Source: Holacanthus passer (lineage: Eukaryota; Chordata; Actinopteri; Pomacanthidae). Taken from it: a DNA stretch of 64,000 nucleotides. This document shows, piece after piece, positions 1 through 12,900 of this stretch. How positions within the stretch are numbered: the stretch's first letter is position 1; the number at the start of each line of letters is the position of its first letter. The translations under genes and the position numbers were made by a program. Where the stretch lies: contig JAFREQ010000048.1 in NCBI GenBank assembly GCA_025331565.1, positions 1,674,001 through 1,738,000 on the forward strand, given 5' to 3'. The notes under the pieces were generated by a model. That model saw only the letters and a program-made list of their open reading frames with translations, did no database searches and was not told where the DNA came from.

Positions 1-2619
1 ACAGTACTTATATGTTTGTTTAGAATGAGGCTAGAAGCCAAAAAGACCTCTGAGAATTCTCAAATATTGGCTGTGAAAGACTTGACAGTTTAAGAGTTTA
101 TTATGTGATACTGAAAGACTGCCACATATAGGTGGCAGAGGTCTCAGTTCTCCCTGTTAAAATTGTAAACTAAATGGCTTCATTGGTAGGAATGACACAA
201 TATGGACATCTGAGACAGTTTGAACAACTTGTCTCAAATTACTGTGATGAAATGATGAAAAAGCAACCATTGCCATTTTTCCTGAGGGAATGATCTGCAT
301 GCATCAAGATCAGGAACCACTGTGCAAACTTAGGGCGACTACATGTAATTACGCTGTCCTTGCGTTGGCGGTCTGACAAGAGCTGTTTGTAAACAAAAGA
401 AAATGAAAAATGTCTCTCCGTCCAAACGTGATTGCGTTTGACTTGGAGGCAGTCTGGAAAAATTTAAGCAACAGAATTAACCGCAAGCTATTAAAGTAAT
501 TAATAATAATTGTGGTTGCGGTCAATTTAAATGAAGGTACTTTGACTTATTCATTTCTTCCTCATGATATGCACAATGCTGGCTCTATACTGTTTGACAG
601 CCCATTGGAACCGACTCAACCACACCAGCATAACATTGCTCTGATGCTACTGTTAAAGCTTGTTATTTATATACAGAGAAATATGAGGTGCTCTGTATTT
701 GCTCGAAGTCCATTGTCATGTTGTTTCAGAAGTATTGTTTCACTATGAGGTTTCCAAGTGCATGTTTTTGCCACTGACTCAGACGGTCTTGCCACAGACT
801 ATGTCCTGGCGACACCGTCTGAAGGCATGCCTCCCAGTCCAACAGCTGAATAGATTTTCAGCTGCCTCATCCTCACAGTTTCCCCTATCTGATTGCAGGA
901 GGGAGAACGTAAGCAAAGGAATGAGGGAGGTTTGGAGGAATGGTTAAAAAGAGTCGGGGGGCGGGGGCGTAAAGAGAAGGGTGGGTTTCTGATCTTTTGA
1001 TTCTGGTCTCTTTTCCTGGAAGATGCACGTAGGCATAAGAGCACAGAGGGCCCTTATCAGCAGCCACTTTAAACCCTCGGAGAGAGCCAAAGCATGGTGT
1101 CAATGAATTTAGTTTCTGTAACTGCATATCTTTGTTACTCACATGTAACTTACAAATAAACATTTACTTTGTATTATATTGCTGTGAGAAATTATATTGA
1201 AAAGAATCCTTTATTTCTAATATCATTCTCTTCCTGCCCATTTCATTTACTTGTCATGCCGATCAACGGGGCTGAGAATGTGTCGGAGAGACACGATGCT
1301 GTCATAGCTAAAAATAATTGTCCCCTTGAAGATCAGATGCACATACTCCAAAGCTAGGGGAGGAACTTTAATGTTGCACAGGCCCAAAAAACTATCCCTG
1401 CCTGCAGTGGCGTACCCTGTCAGGCCCCAGCAGAATTGTCTAAACCAAATCCTCTGGTCCATTGTCCGGGTCCACACGAGAAAGCCACTCGGTGTACACA
1501 CTGAAAATGAAAGCGCTGGCCTTCTGTGTGCTTTCAGAACGAGCGGAGGAATGCATCGCATGCAAATGTAGCGTGAAATAATGGCTCCTCCACTGTCAGC
1601 TCTGGTCATTTGTCAGTGGAGACTGTAGCTTGCAGCTAACCACGGAGACCTGCGCTGGAATAGACGAGCGATGTCACACCTCAGGAATGCAAGTCACAAT
1701 GTGTGTGGTGGACAGCATGTTTCTGACGTACGGTGTATTTGTTTTGTTTACAATCCTTTAATCATTGATGGATCTTATACCAGCTAGTTTAGATCGATCA
1801 CATATCACCATTTTTTTTTTCACGTAAATCTTGTAAACTGACCACCCATACTGCTGCACCTCGTGTAATTGAGGAAGTGATTCATGAATAAAATCTCTTT
1901 AATTGGTGTGAGACAGAACAAACTGTGTGTGTTTATGTGTGTGTGTCAGGATGCTTGCCTCTGTGTTGCACGAGTGTAACTGATTAGCACTACAGTGTGT
2001 CCCCTGACCCTAACAGGGTATGATGTATGATGCGTACATGGCTTCCCAAAGGCCTGAAGCGGTGACTGTGGGTGGGCCACAGGCCCAATAGGGTCCATGG
2101 GAGAGTGAGTTTTCAGTGTCCCAGGTGATTTGGCTTGGAGCCAGTGGCTCTGGAGGCGGGAGAAAAGAATTGAGAGACTGGTCCATTAGTCATTGGACAG
2201 ACAGACAGGCAGACAGTAGAGAGGGAGGGTAGTACATGTTAGAGAGGGCATGTCTGGGGCAAAAGCACCCAAAGGGTGGCATGGCTCCAATGTGTCTAAT
2301 GGCTGGGTTGAATGCCTACTTCATGTCAAATGAATGACTGAGTGAGTGATTCACTTCTGCGTCGAAGGACACATGGAATTTTTACATACCAGTAAACAAC
2401 CGTGACTGCCCACAAATATGGTCGCATGCAGACATTTGTCAAAGCGACACCATCAAGACCTTTACGTGTGTGTTCACATTGGCATCCTGCATCAATCCTT
2501 TGTGATTTGTCATCTGCTGTGACTGCCTGCACAAATTTGAGGAAAAGGTGTGAATCTACAAAATGCAAATTAGAAACGACAGGATGTTCAAAGGTTGAAT
2601 TATTCCATTAATATTATAA

Positions 2620-3610
2620 TCAGTGATGGAAAGAGTACTAGAAAATTATATTCAAGTAAGATAGCTTTTTATTTAAAGAAATGTTAGTACTTGTGTAAAA
2701 ATGCACTTCCATAAAAGTAAAAAGTAAGCCAGTAAAAATGTGCTCTGAGTAAAACTTACTGCGACACATTTTTGGAAAAGCCACAAACACACATTTTATG
2801 GCAAAGAGAGCTACAAATTTTTTACACACCACATAGCATGCACACACACAAGGCTACACTGATAGGCAATGCAGTGGTTGTTAATGTCCCTCTCTGTGGT
2901 TGCTGTCGGCCTGCTCGCCTTTCTGCATTCTGTAAGCCTTGTGCACCTTGAAGTCCAAAACAGTCTGCTCTTATCTGCTTCTTTGCTTGATCATTCATTT
3001 TCAGCTGGAAGAGTCTTTGTAGTCCCAACTGTGAAATTCCATAAATTGTCCAAAATAGCAGAAAGGCAGTGTAGCAAATGTAGAAGTCACTGCTGGAGGA
3101 TCCACCGTAAGCATTTTAGCATTTATGCACCGGTTGGTAATGTAGCATCTTGGGTGTCTTTGCTGGGTGGCATATTAACTCAGTGACTGATTAAGGGAGA
3201 TGCAGCCTTTTTTTAACAGTGCTGAGGTACAATAATACTAACCATTGCAGTACTTTACTAACTGCACTGCAACCCTCGCAACCACTGACACTTGGCCAGT
3301 GAGTGTACACATTAAACATGTATGTTTTCCAGAGTGTCACCTCTCTGGAGCTCCTGCAGCCACAAACACACCGGCAGCTTCTTCTCTGCTGTAGGCTCTT
3401 TACTTTTATTCTATTCTCACACCAATATCAGGACTTGTTCATGTGACTACTCTGTAATGGATGCAACTTGAAATTTAGTCAAGTACAATACTTGTTTTTA
3501 AAAATGCCTAAGTAAAAGTAAAATTACTGTTAAAAAAAAAAAAAAAAAAAAATGCACAAAAATACTTGAGAGTAAATGTAATAATAAATGTAGTAACTAA
3601 GTACAATTTT
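2620..3610. repeat. dispersed fish repeat with AGTAAAAGTA/ACTTGAGTA motifs
   Basis: Begins CAGTGATGGAAAGAGTACTA and ends with ACTTGAGAGTAAATGTAA and AGTAACTAAGTACAATTTTC, motifs I recognise from a very common teleost repeat. Part of it (about 3331-3420: TCTGGAGCTCC, AAACACACCGGCAGCTTCTT) recurs in the same orientation at about 39250-39350. A 21-nt poly-A lies at 3532-3552. I cannot assign the class. Confidence 0.6.
3532..3552 (+). repeat. poly-A tract (21 nt)
   Basis: Uninterrupted A run inside the dispersed repeat; a likely length polymorphism. Confidence 0.9.
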
Positions 3611-4330
3611 CTTTATATCAATCCCCATTGTTGATCTGACTGTTCTGCTGGAATTTCTTCAGCAATAGCTATTCAACGGATTTACAATCTGAGGTTTATG
3701 AAATAGTTTTCATTGTCACAAGGGGAGTCTTTCATATGCAAGACTCCACATGTGTACTTACACACAAGCGAAAGAACAGTAGATCATGAGCTCCGTATTG
3801 CCATGTTGGATGACTGTCTTCATTATTATCACAACGTGAATCAATAAATCTCGTAAACCCACAGATTCTTTGAGGGCACAAACTGTAAACAGATCCATAA
3901 GTTGCTTCCTTTTCTGACAGAGGCTGCTTGTGGCATGTTTACAGCCCCACATTAGTTGATACATATACATATTTTGAAAGGAACTCTGAGAACTGACTTA
4001 TTAAAATGAACTTGCTGTTCCATAGTAACCATAAATCATCCAGGGCTGAAATCTTATAGATAACAGTTTCCTGTTGCTTTTTGACGTCCAACTGGTGTTT
4101 GCTCAGTCATGTTGCTCCTCTTGTCAGCTGCGTGCCAACAGATTGCCAGAACAATGCCAATCCCTTAATCTGCACTGCATTTGGCATCTTGTTCCTGCCT
4201 GTGCCAGCGTGGCGCTGCTCCCCCGTTTCTGGTGCCGGCTGCTTACATAAGTCTGACTGTACTCTCCTCCGCGGTCCAGCACCCTGGAGGAATGGTCCTC
4301 ATTTGTGGGACCCAGAAACAATGTGTGTGC

Positions 4331-4348
4331 AAAAAAAAAAAAAAAAAA
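4331..4348 (+). repeat. poly-A tract (18 nt)
   Basis: Uninterrupted A run after a short TGTGTG stretch; no adjoining element recognised. Confidence 0.85.
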
Positions 4349-6873
4349 TGTGTGCTGCAGGCTTGCCTCTGATCTTTTATTCAGTGCCTCTTTAAAATAA
4401 TCTAGTTCTTTCTTCTGTGCCTTTGCCTATTCTACTTGTTATTTGTTTCAAGCAGTTTTATTGCCGCTTCTTGTTTTTCCTCTGTCTTCCCTACATTACC
4501 CTTGCCTTGCTTTCTTTGCCTCTCTGTCTCTGGCTGGCATTAGATGGGTGAAAAGAGCTGTATTAGAATCAAATCAGCTCATCCATTCATGTATTACAAA
4601 GACGATGACAAGGGCACTTGAGTGAAAGTAAGGGGCAGGTACAGATACTAGGGTGTGGAGGAGGGAGGAAAAGGCAGAGGAATGAATTAGGATGTGAAGG
4701 AGGGGATGGTGAGCACGATGCATTCTAACGCAGGAGCACGCTGCAGTAGCTGTGGTTTGAGGGGAATGTGCAGAGTAAAAAGTAAAGTTGAGACGATAGG
4801 TGAATGATGCAGCTGTTTAGATTCGGTCCAAGTTTGCCTATTCAGGAGGGATGGAAAAAACAGGAGCTTGATTTGTATCCGATTTAGTATTTGGTACTAA
4901 AAGCATTGCGTTGTGTGACAGATGTTGGGGAGAGAATTGAAATTACGCAGCCACAGATGTTTGAGAGACTGATCTCCGCATATACACCTCTTCTTCTGTC
5001 TCCTGCCTGCACATACACACAGTGCTCAGTGCCGCTGCCTCCTCCTCCTCCTCCTCCTCTTCCTCCTCCACTGACCTACTTCCCGGTGCTGGGGATGAGG
5101 CGATGAGATAGTGGGCTGAATGAGAAGTGGCAGCAGTATCTCCCTTTATCCCTGCCTCCCTCACTTCCTTCATCTCTCTGTGTCTCTCTTTCTGCTCGGC
5201 TGCTCTCCAGACTCTTCAAACACAGAGCAGCCAGCAGGCTCCTCTCTCTGCTTCAGGGCTCTTGGTGTGTGAGTATGCAAATCCTGCATGTGTGTATGTG
5301 CTTACATCTGAATCTTGAGTGGGTGTGCCTGAATTTTGAAACGTGCAAACATGTGACTGTGTGGCTGTGCACACATGATTCAGTGTTGCAGTAGCATGTA
5401 AGCGGAGAATTCGTCACAATGTGTGTTTTCACGCTTTCTACTGGCATGTGTGTGCAGAAACTCTTGTCTGTCATGACAAGCAGTTAACAGTGACAAATCT
5501 CCATGCACCTCTTCCTGCATCTCCCTTTTTGACACACACAGATGGTTTTAATTAGCATCAGCCTATAGAGATCCATAGGCTTTCACTCTTTCAGTGATAG
5601 CTTCCCTTTCCTGTGACTTATAACCCAACCGTACATACAGTCCCTGCATCTGTTTCCCAGTGATGAGTTAGGAAAAGTGAGGAAGTCTGGGTGTGCGTCT
5701 GGGTGTGTGTGTGTGCAGTTTTCCATGTCACAAGCATCGGATGTGTGACGACTCACTGACGCAAAAAAGACGAGAGAGGGAATGAAGGATAGAAAAGCAT
5801 GAGCGTGGAGAGCACAGAGAAAAATGAAATCAAATAGTAGTTAAAGAAATTGTTTAGCTTTTAGGGGAATTTGGCTCTTTGCTCTTTTTCCGTGAGCGAG
5901 ATACAGTCAGAAGATCACTATCAGTCCCGTGTCTGCCCATAAATACAGAGTCGGAGTTAGGACGTGGTTACACACCGTCACTGTGTATGACTAGTGTGAG
6001 ACTAAACTGAATTTTCTAAATTTAATTTACAGAAAATACGTGAAACAGTCTCTCAAGGGAGGAAGGCATGAGCATAGAGAAGAAAGGAACATAAGAATTG
6101 ACAATGGGCAGCGAAGCTGCTCGGAGGAGATGCAAGAAATGGCTAGGAAAAATGACAGATGTTACTGTCAGAGGGGGGTCGATGGAGGGAAATGTCACTC
6201 CATTCATCCCGAAAGAGGAATAATGGGAGATGACAGCGAATCAGAGAGGGAGGGAGGGAGAGGGGGGTGAAATGAATAGGTGGGAGATAAGAGGGGCTCT
6301 CAGGGCACATATGGCAGTGGACATGGTCAATTTGGATTGTGCTTGTGTGGCAACTCCACCATAGAGAGAATGATAAACGTTACACATGCACACTCTTCAG
6401 TGTTTATGCTTCCTTATATTTCCCTGTATAGACACTGTATACTGTATTCCTGTGTGTATATTCTGTATGTGTGTATTTGGATTCCTTGGCCTACTTTCCC
6501 TGGGCATGGGCTGGAAGATGGCCAGCAGCAGAACTGGTGTTGAGTGAGGACTGGCCGCACGTGGGGCTCTGTGGGAGAGTGAAGATAGAAACAGAAACAC
6601 ACACACACAGACAGTGGACAGGAGGTTTAGGTTGTGTTTTTTTGCTGAATGGCTTTAAAACCCCTGTAGAGAGGCCTCTTTTCCATTAGGCTCCGCCAGC
6701 TGTCCACAGCAACAATAACTAACTCACCACCATAAAGATTTGGCACCGGCTCATACTTTATCTTATAGTAATAAAAACGATGAAAAGCTGTCACTGTTAA
6801 TAGTTCGAGGCAGAGCCTTTTCAAGTGTAAATGTATGGAAAAAATCTCCATGATCTACCCCCTGAAGTGGACC

Positions 6874-6893
6874 TTTTTTTTTTTTTTTTTTTT
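6874..6893 (+). repeat. poly-T tract (20 nt)
   Basis: Uninterrupted T run. It could be the reverse-strand tail of a retroposed element, but no body is recognisable beside it. Confidence 0.85.
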
Positions 6894-7162
6894 GCTACTG
6901 ACTCAACACAGTGAATACTCATCCGTGCCTGTATGTACAGTACTTCCCAGCAATTTACACACATCTGGTTTGATACAAGATAATGCGGCGTCTCTGCAAC
7001 TTGTTGCACATGATACACCGTGCAATGATGTCGGAGCACCACTTGAATGCCTTAATGGTAATTAAAACATGATAAAATGCCCACTTGGTTCCAGCTCCAG
7101 TGGAGAAAATGTGCAGCGCCATATAGGCCTCAAGGTAACTGCAGGGCCATAATGATAATATG

Positions 7163-7192
7163 TACTGGGGAGGGACACGTCCCTCTCCAGTA
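7163..7192. repeat. near-perfect 14-bp inverted repeat with 2-nt loop
   Basis: TACTGGGGAGGGAC, then AC, then GTCCCTCTCCAGTA: 13 of 14 positions pair. It may be a remnant of a palindromic mobile-element end; no function is assignable. Confidence 0.8.
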
Positions 7193-9646
7193 TTTGGATA
7201 TGAAAAATATGAAAAGAAATATGAATAAAAAATTGCTGTGCTATGACAAGAAATCACACACCACTGTCTGACATAATCACTAGCAAATGTAATCCGAACC
7301 CTAACTAAACTTGGCAAATTGCCATTGTTATTAGTACTGGTTCTTGTATTACCTTGTACTGCAGATGTGTGTATGGTTTGTCGTACCCCAGCAGAAGCTG
7401 TTGCTCGACTGCTGTCGTTAAGGACTATCAATGTCAAACTTGTTCTGTCTCTCTATTTCATTACTTTCAAATGCATCAACAAGTGGAAAACCTGGATGTG
7501 ATATGAATGTTATATAGGCTATATCACTATTTATTGTGATAGTTTTTGTAAATGTTCCGTGGTTCCCCCCTCAGGTGAATGTTTAAATAGTTATTTTAAT
7601 AGTTAGAATACTTTATTACAGGGATTACTTACTTAATTAAAGTAAAGTAAAGACTACTTAAAGGATTAGTTTGCATTTTTCAGGTCTATCTGAAAACAAC
7701 ACTTGAGATACTAATGTATGCATTGAAACAGTTTTTGGTCACTGTACTTATCTTTATCTCTCATGTCTGTACTGGCCTTCCTCACATGACTCCTATGTAA
7801 GCCATAGGGAACCAAATTAATTCCGCCCTCATAGCGTGTTCAGGGTTTGTCACCTCCTCTATCATAACAAACACTGCTGTATCAAATATACCTCACACAC
7901 AGGGATACATATACAAGATGCCACACATGCTGTAATTGACATTGAGCACACTGATGCAATGGCTGTGAAAGAGTCCTCATATCTGAGGGTGATTATACAG
8001 AATAATTTAAGATACAGCACCTCAGAAAATAAGCTGACAGATGATTGCACAGGCGTCTCCATGTTCAACAAGCCAAAGAAAAACTTGGGTTGCTTTTCAT
8101 TTAAAATAGCCTCCAGTTGATTCGTTGCTGTGCACAGCTCTGTTTCTTCTGCCTAGAGAGGGATGGCAGATTCAAGGAGGCGGAAAAAGCCAATGAGCAA
8201 ACGACGAAAGGGCAAAATGGAAATGTGGTGTTTTCTCTTTTCATTTTTTCCCCTTTAAGCCCCTGTCGAGGGCCCAGCACATTCATAAAGAATTTACCAT
8301 CCGGCTATTTTTGGACTGTGCAGTGAGAACTCCTAGGCCGAACAAATGTGTGAGAGAATGATGGTGGAGAGTCGTGCTTAGTCAAGATGTAGCAGATTGT
8401 GGCTCCTTGTGGAAACTGAAGCCATAAACTTTCACTGCCATATTAAACAGATGGGCGCAAAGCTCCAGCAGTTACTTAATGCTTGTTTAGTTTTGTACAA
8501 AATATTGATTAAAGCAGAACATTTGGAAGTGAAATGGAAATACTTGCTTTTTGAAATGTGCTTTTGTTGGTCTTGGTTTTGCAGTTCTTGATCGAAACTA
8601 TGTGGATTTTTAAATAGTGTTTCACATAAATGGCTCCAAAATTGATTTCTTAGTCAAATTTCTCGATTTGCATGTCCGTTGTATTTGCATAACAGGCTTG
8701 AGGTCCATTCTTGCGAGGTCCATTCATTCACAAATGCGGTAAACTGTCGCATAAAGAAGAGCCTTGGCAACTGTGTGAGCCGCTGTGGGTGTAATGCCAC
8801 ATTGTGTAAGTAAGTATGTGGTTGACAGGACATACAGTAATATGGTGTAAAGAGTGTAGTCAGTCAAAGACCACCCATATCCCTTTCGTAGCATTGAGGA
8901 AATCCTCCAGGGTGTCTTGGCCTATTCAGTCCTCTGCTCCTGTTGTAGTGGGTGTCATTCACTACTGTATATACACACATACAGCACACACACACACAGT
9001 GTACACTCCACTGGAGGGGCGAGGGCACTGCTGGGGCAGCTCTCAGTGCAAGTCAGCACAAACAACACACACAGACATACACATCGCACGGCACCATTGT
9101 ACCTCACAGACAAGAGGTTTCTTTGTGGAGACACAAGAGCAGCTGATGTCAAGACGAGGATATGATGGCGGCCCCTTCTCCCTCTCGTGCCCTTTTGCCA
9201 CACAGCATGAGTATCTGCACATGTTCATATGGACACATGGAGTAAAGAGGATATGGAAAGAGAATCGATTAAACATGCTGCTTCCTCCATGTTGATGTTG
9301 GTGTCATCTGTGGTGGTAGGCTCCTGTTTCTAAAGCATTCTTCTTAAGCAGTACTCCCAGCACTGTATTGTCGTCTTGCTTGGATTTTCTCATGATGGAG
9401 TTCATAAATTTCTGTAGGTGGCATTTCTTCCTTTGTTTAGCTGTAGTGGCTGTTGCTGCTCATTTATCTTCCTCTATTTATTCTAAACAAACTCGGGTTG
9501 CTGGAAACACAAATTGCTTCCTTTCATGAGCACTACAAATCATTTTTTTCCAAGGAAAGAAAAGACTTGATTATTATTACATTGTGACATTAAACATGCT
9601 TGTCTTGCATTGTCTAACCTTGTCCTCTTTCTTCCCTCTCTTCCAG

Positions 9647-9764
9647 ATCATGCCCCCTAGATAGCAGCCTCATCCTCCTCTCCACTCCCCCTCCCTACCC
9701 CTGGCCCCTTCCTCTACCTTCCTGGTCCAGCACCATCACTGCCACCTGTGTCACCACAGCCACC
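9647..9764 (+). promoter_or_regulatory. daam2: 5' UTR part of first coding exon, with tiny uORF
   Basis: A pyrimidine-rich acceptor (CTTCCCTCTCTTCCAG) ends at 9646, so the exon probably begins at 9647 and carries 118 nt of 5' UTR. It contains a four-codon uORF, ATG at 9650 and TAG at 9662-9664, reading MPPR. A second strong acceptor with a long C/T tract ends at 9730 (CTGGTCCAG); using it would remove the uORF. The main start at 9765 sits in CCACCATGC, a good vertebrate initiation context. Confidence 0.6.
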
Positions 9765-9932
9765 ATGCCTCCCAGGAAGAGGACGCGGCCGGGCCTGGGC
9801 TTCCTGTGCTGCTTCGGCAGCAGCGAGCCCCCGGAGATCAACCTCAAGGACAGCGTGCCCCTGCAGCTGCTGGAGTTCAGCGCCCCCATGCCGCCCGCTG
9901 AGGAGCTGCACGCGCGTTTCTCCGAACTGGTG
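9765..9932 (+). CDS. daam2: daam2 coding exon 1 (residues 1-56)
   Basis: Begins MPPRKRTRPGLGFLCCFG, matching the basic, cysteine-containing DAAM2 N-terminus (mammalian MAPRKR...), and ends ...RFSELV. It is GC-rich. It ends in phase 0 at a strong donor (GTG then GTGAGT at 9933). The next residues, DELDLTDKN, are in exon 2. Confidence 0.95.
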
Positions 9933-12900
9933 GTGAGTTAGACGGAACCATCTGAATAGTTGAATGAGCTGGTCGACTGATTTCAGAGAATGTCATCCAG
10001 GACAAATGCATATCCCTAGTTTATTTAACCAGTTCAAACTTAGGCTTAGGTTTTAACATAGACAAAATGTGTGGTTTGTATTTCTCACCCTTCAATTGTT
10101 TGTTGAGCAGAGTCACACAAATGATCGACTTTGCCTTTTGTTCACTGGATGCTATACTGATACTGTACAATATTACTAAGGAAATTGATTTTTGAATTTT
10201 TGTAGGATTGGAACTTATAGCAGCATCTTTTCAGGATAGTATAGAAAAAGTAGCTGGATAATCTTCATATCTACCTGTTGCCATCCACTGAGTCAGTTTA
10301 ATGAATCAACTCAAATGTAATTCTGTGCTGTTATAGATGCTGCACTAAGGACCACTTTCCAAAATTAGTCACCATACAGAATTACTGCCCACAAAGTGAA
10401 ACACAAGTAAAACATATGAAGTTGGCTCACACTTGGGTATAATGTGTAAACTCTGGAATTTCCTTTTTTCCTCATGCTGAGTGCTCCAATTATCTTCCCT
10501 TTCCTTCCTTTGCATGTTGTTGGTCATCCCGACCAAACAGGATTAGGGAGAGGAATTGGAAGGGCTTGGGTCTGGTGGTGGGCATCTTGATGGTTGGATG
10601 AGGCCACGCCCCAGACCCACCACCCAATCCCCCCCTTCCACAAAATCAGAGCCTCATCCTTTCCACTACTCTCAGCCTACCCTTGCGTGACAGTGTGTAT
10701 CTCGTGCACAGATCACTCTTGTTGGCAGAGGTTGTTGCACTGTACTGGTGCCAGACTGGCATGGCTGTGTTGGCATGTGCCCGCGGTCTGGAGAAGGATC
10801 AGGGTACAGCTGTCAGAATGGAGAAGTCTGCTCTGGGTTTCAGCTGCCATGCGAGCTGGTTCTGGCTTTGCTGGAAGAACAGGGCTTTGCTGTTTCTGTC
10901 TCCTTGTTTGCTCAGTTCCTCTCTCTTGGTCTGTTTGGGTCCCGTCTGCCTCCATTCAGCGCTTTTTAGTGGCGTAACGGAATGTAGTTGATTCGTGATC
11001 CATATGCTGGTTCAGTGTGCATGTGAACCTCAAATTCATTGCTAAATTTGACCATCATAGTGTGAAACACAGTTTTACTGCTGCTGTTACTTTTTATAGT
11101 AATAATTTCCTGAATCTTGATGCAATGTTCCAGTGAAAAGACAAGACAGATGCGTGCTGTGCTTCTTTCAAACAGGTGTTTTTGAGCAATCCTAAACTTT
11201 CCCAGTCTTTTGTTGCCCCGGTCCCAGACTGTTTGAATCTCAGAATAGAAAATATTTATAAAAATCAATGAAGTTGATGAAGTAAAACATTAAATATATT
11301 GCCTTTATACTGTTTTAATTGAATTTATGTTTTTAAAAAAAAGGGTTATTGCAGTTTTATTTACATTTTACACAGTGACCCAACTTTTTGGAGTCAGGGT
11401 TGTAATTTAAACCCTAACCCCCCTTTTTTTCCTGATCCAAAAAATGATCCTATCCGTGACTTAAAACCATGATACGATTTGAACCATGAGTTTTGTGATC
11501 TGTTGCACCCCTAGCGCTTTTGTCATACTCCTTCAACCTTCAGGTTTCCTTCTTCCCCTGTCTCTGTTTTCCTCTCTCAACAATGTGCTCAGCAGCGTAG
11601 TTACAGGATTGGTTCTGGCACTGTCAAGTCTTCCCCTTGGGGAAGGCTAAACTTCACCACCTGCAGGATATATCACTCCTCCAACTGTCAAAATCAATTC
11701 AGGAAATTAAGTGAAATTCCATTTGTGATAGGAAATTATTCACTGTTATCACAGCATCTGTTTTCTCAGTGATGATCCCGTCCCCATTTCTCCAGCTGAT
11801 TGACCTCACTTGACCCTACATTTGCTGTCTCGGCTCCTTTCATAATCACTGGTAATGCTCAAGCCATTAAATCTCAGTAGCTGCAGTATATTTATTGGCT
11901 TGAGTGGAGAAAATTCAAACTTGTAGCAGTCAAGACACTGATTGCCTTAATCAGTATTCCTACACTGGAATGACCTAATGCCCTTTCAGCTGTGTAATAG
12001 GTAAAGCTATGTTCCAAAGGACCAGCAGATTTTTATTTGATGCACTTGATTCCCTATGTGGTCTGAAAAAAATGCATACATGAATCAGGCTTTTACATGG
12101 AGAAAAGTTTTGGAAAAGCAAAGAGACATGTAATGCTGGGATAAAATAAAAACATGCTCATATGGGAGCACTTACCCAAATCACAGCAGCCCCTTGAGAC
12201 TGAGAGGACTGAATGACCCGCAGTTTATTGTGGGCTAAATATCTGAGCATGCAATGAAGCTGACACACATGTATCAACTGGAGCAGGAGCAGAGCAGACA
12301 GATCCTCGATTCTTAAAACCCCTTGACTTGCAGCTTTTCGATCCAGAAGAGAAAGAGGATTTGGCATTTTCTCATTGGATCTGAGCCGTCCCACATGTTG
12401 TGAATAGATTATTCTTAAGATGCTTGTTGGACGGCATCTGATGGTGTCGTTCAAAAGCATAGATGCTTTGTCTTTGGGGTAATGTCTGTTAGGGTCTGCT
12501 TCATCATGTCTTTACTGCAGAATTCCAGCACTGAATGCAGATTGTAGGTTGAATATAAATTGCACTCATCATACATGTGTGCTCCGCAAATCACTGTGTT
12601 CTCCTTTGAGAAAACAATAAGATTGGTTTCATGTTGCCGTCCCCTAGTTTTGTATTAATTCAACAGAATACTGTTCCATCGACACATATTTTGATACAGC
12701 CAATCAAATCAAGTCAGCTCTGCACAAAGCCAGACAGCAGCCTGCTACACCACACAGACTTTGAACAATAACCCAACTTTGCTTTCCTGTTAAAGTCTCC
12801 TTCATATCCAACTTGCAGCATGAACACACATGTTGTCCTGCACCTCAGCTGGTTGAACAAACCTGCATGAAGTTCACTGCTCATGCCAGTTTGCAGGCTA

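Larger units (their letters stand above)
1..9646. other. upstream sequence, probably 5' UTR intron or 5' flank of daam2
   Basis: No exon of a recognisable protein is visible on either strand; the open frames are short and lack family motifs. The stretch holds dispersed-repeat sequence (about 2.6-3.6 kb), short A/T and CA/TG tracts, a CCT-rich run near 5039-5068, a near-palindrome at 7163-7192 and paired octamers near 8.67 kb. A spliced 5' non-coding exon could lie here or beyond the left edge. No promoter can be placed from sequence alone. Confidence 0.6.

Noticed and set aside
6955..7437. Minus-strand 160-codon open frame
   Set aside because: No family resemblance, and it crosses the 7163-7192 palindrome; treated as chance.
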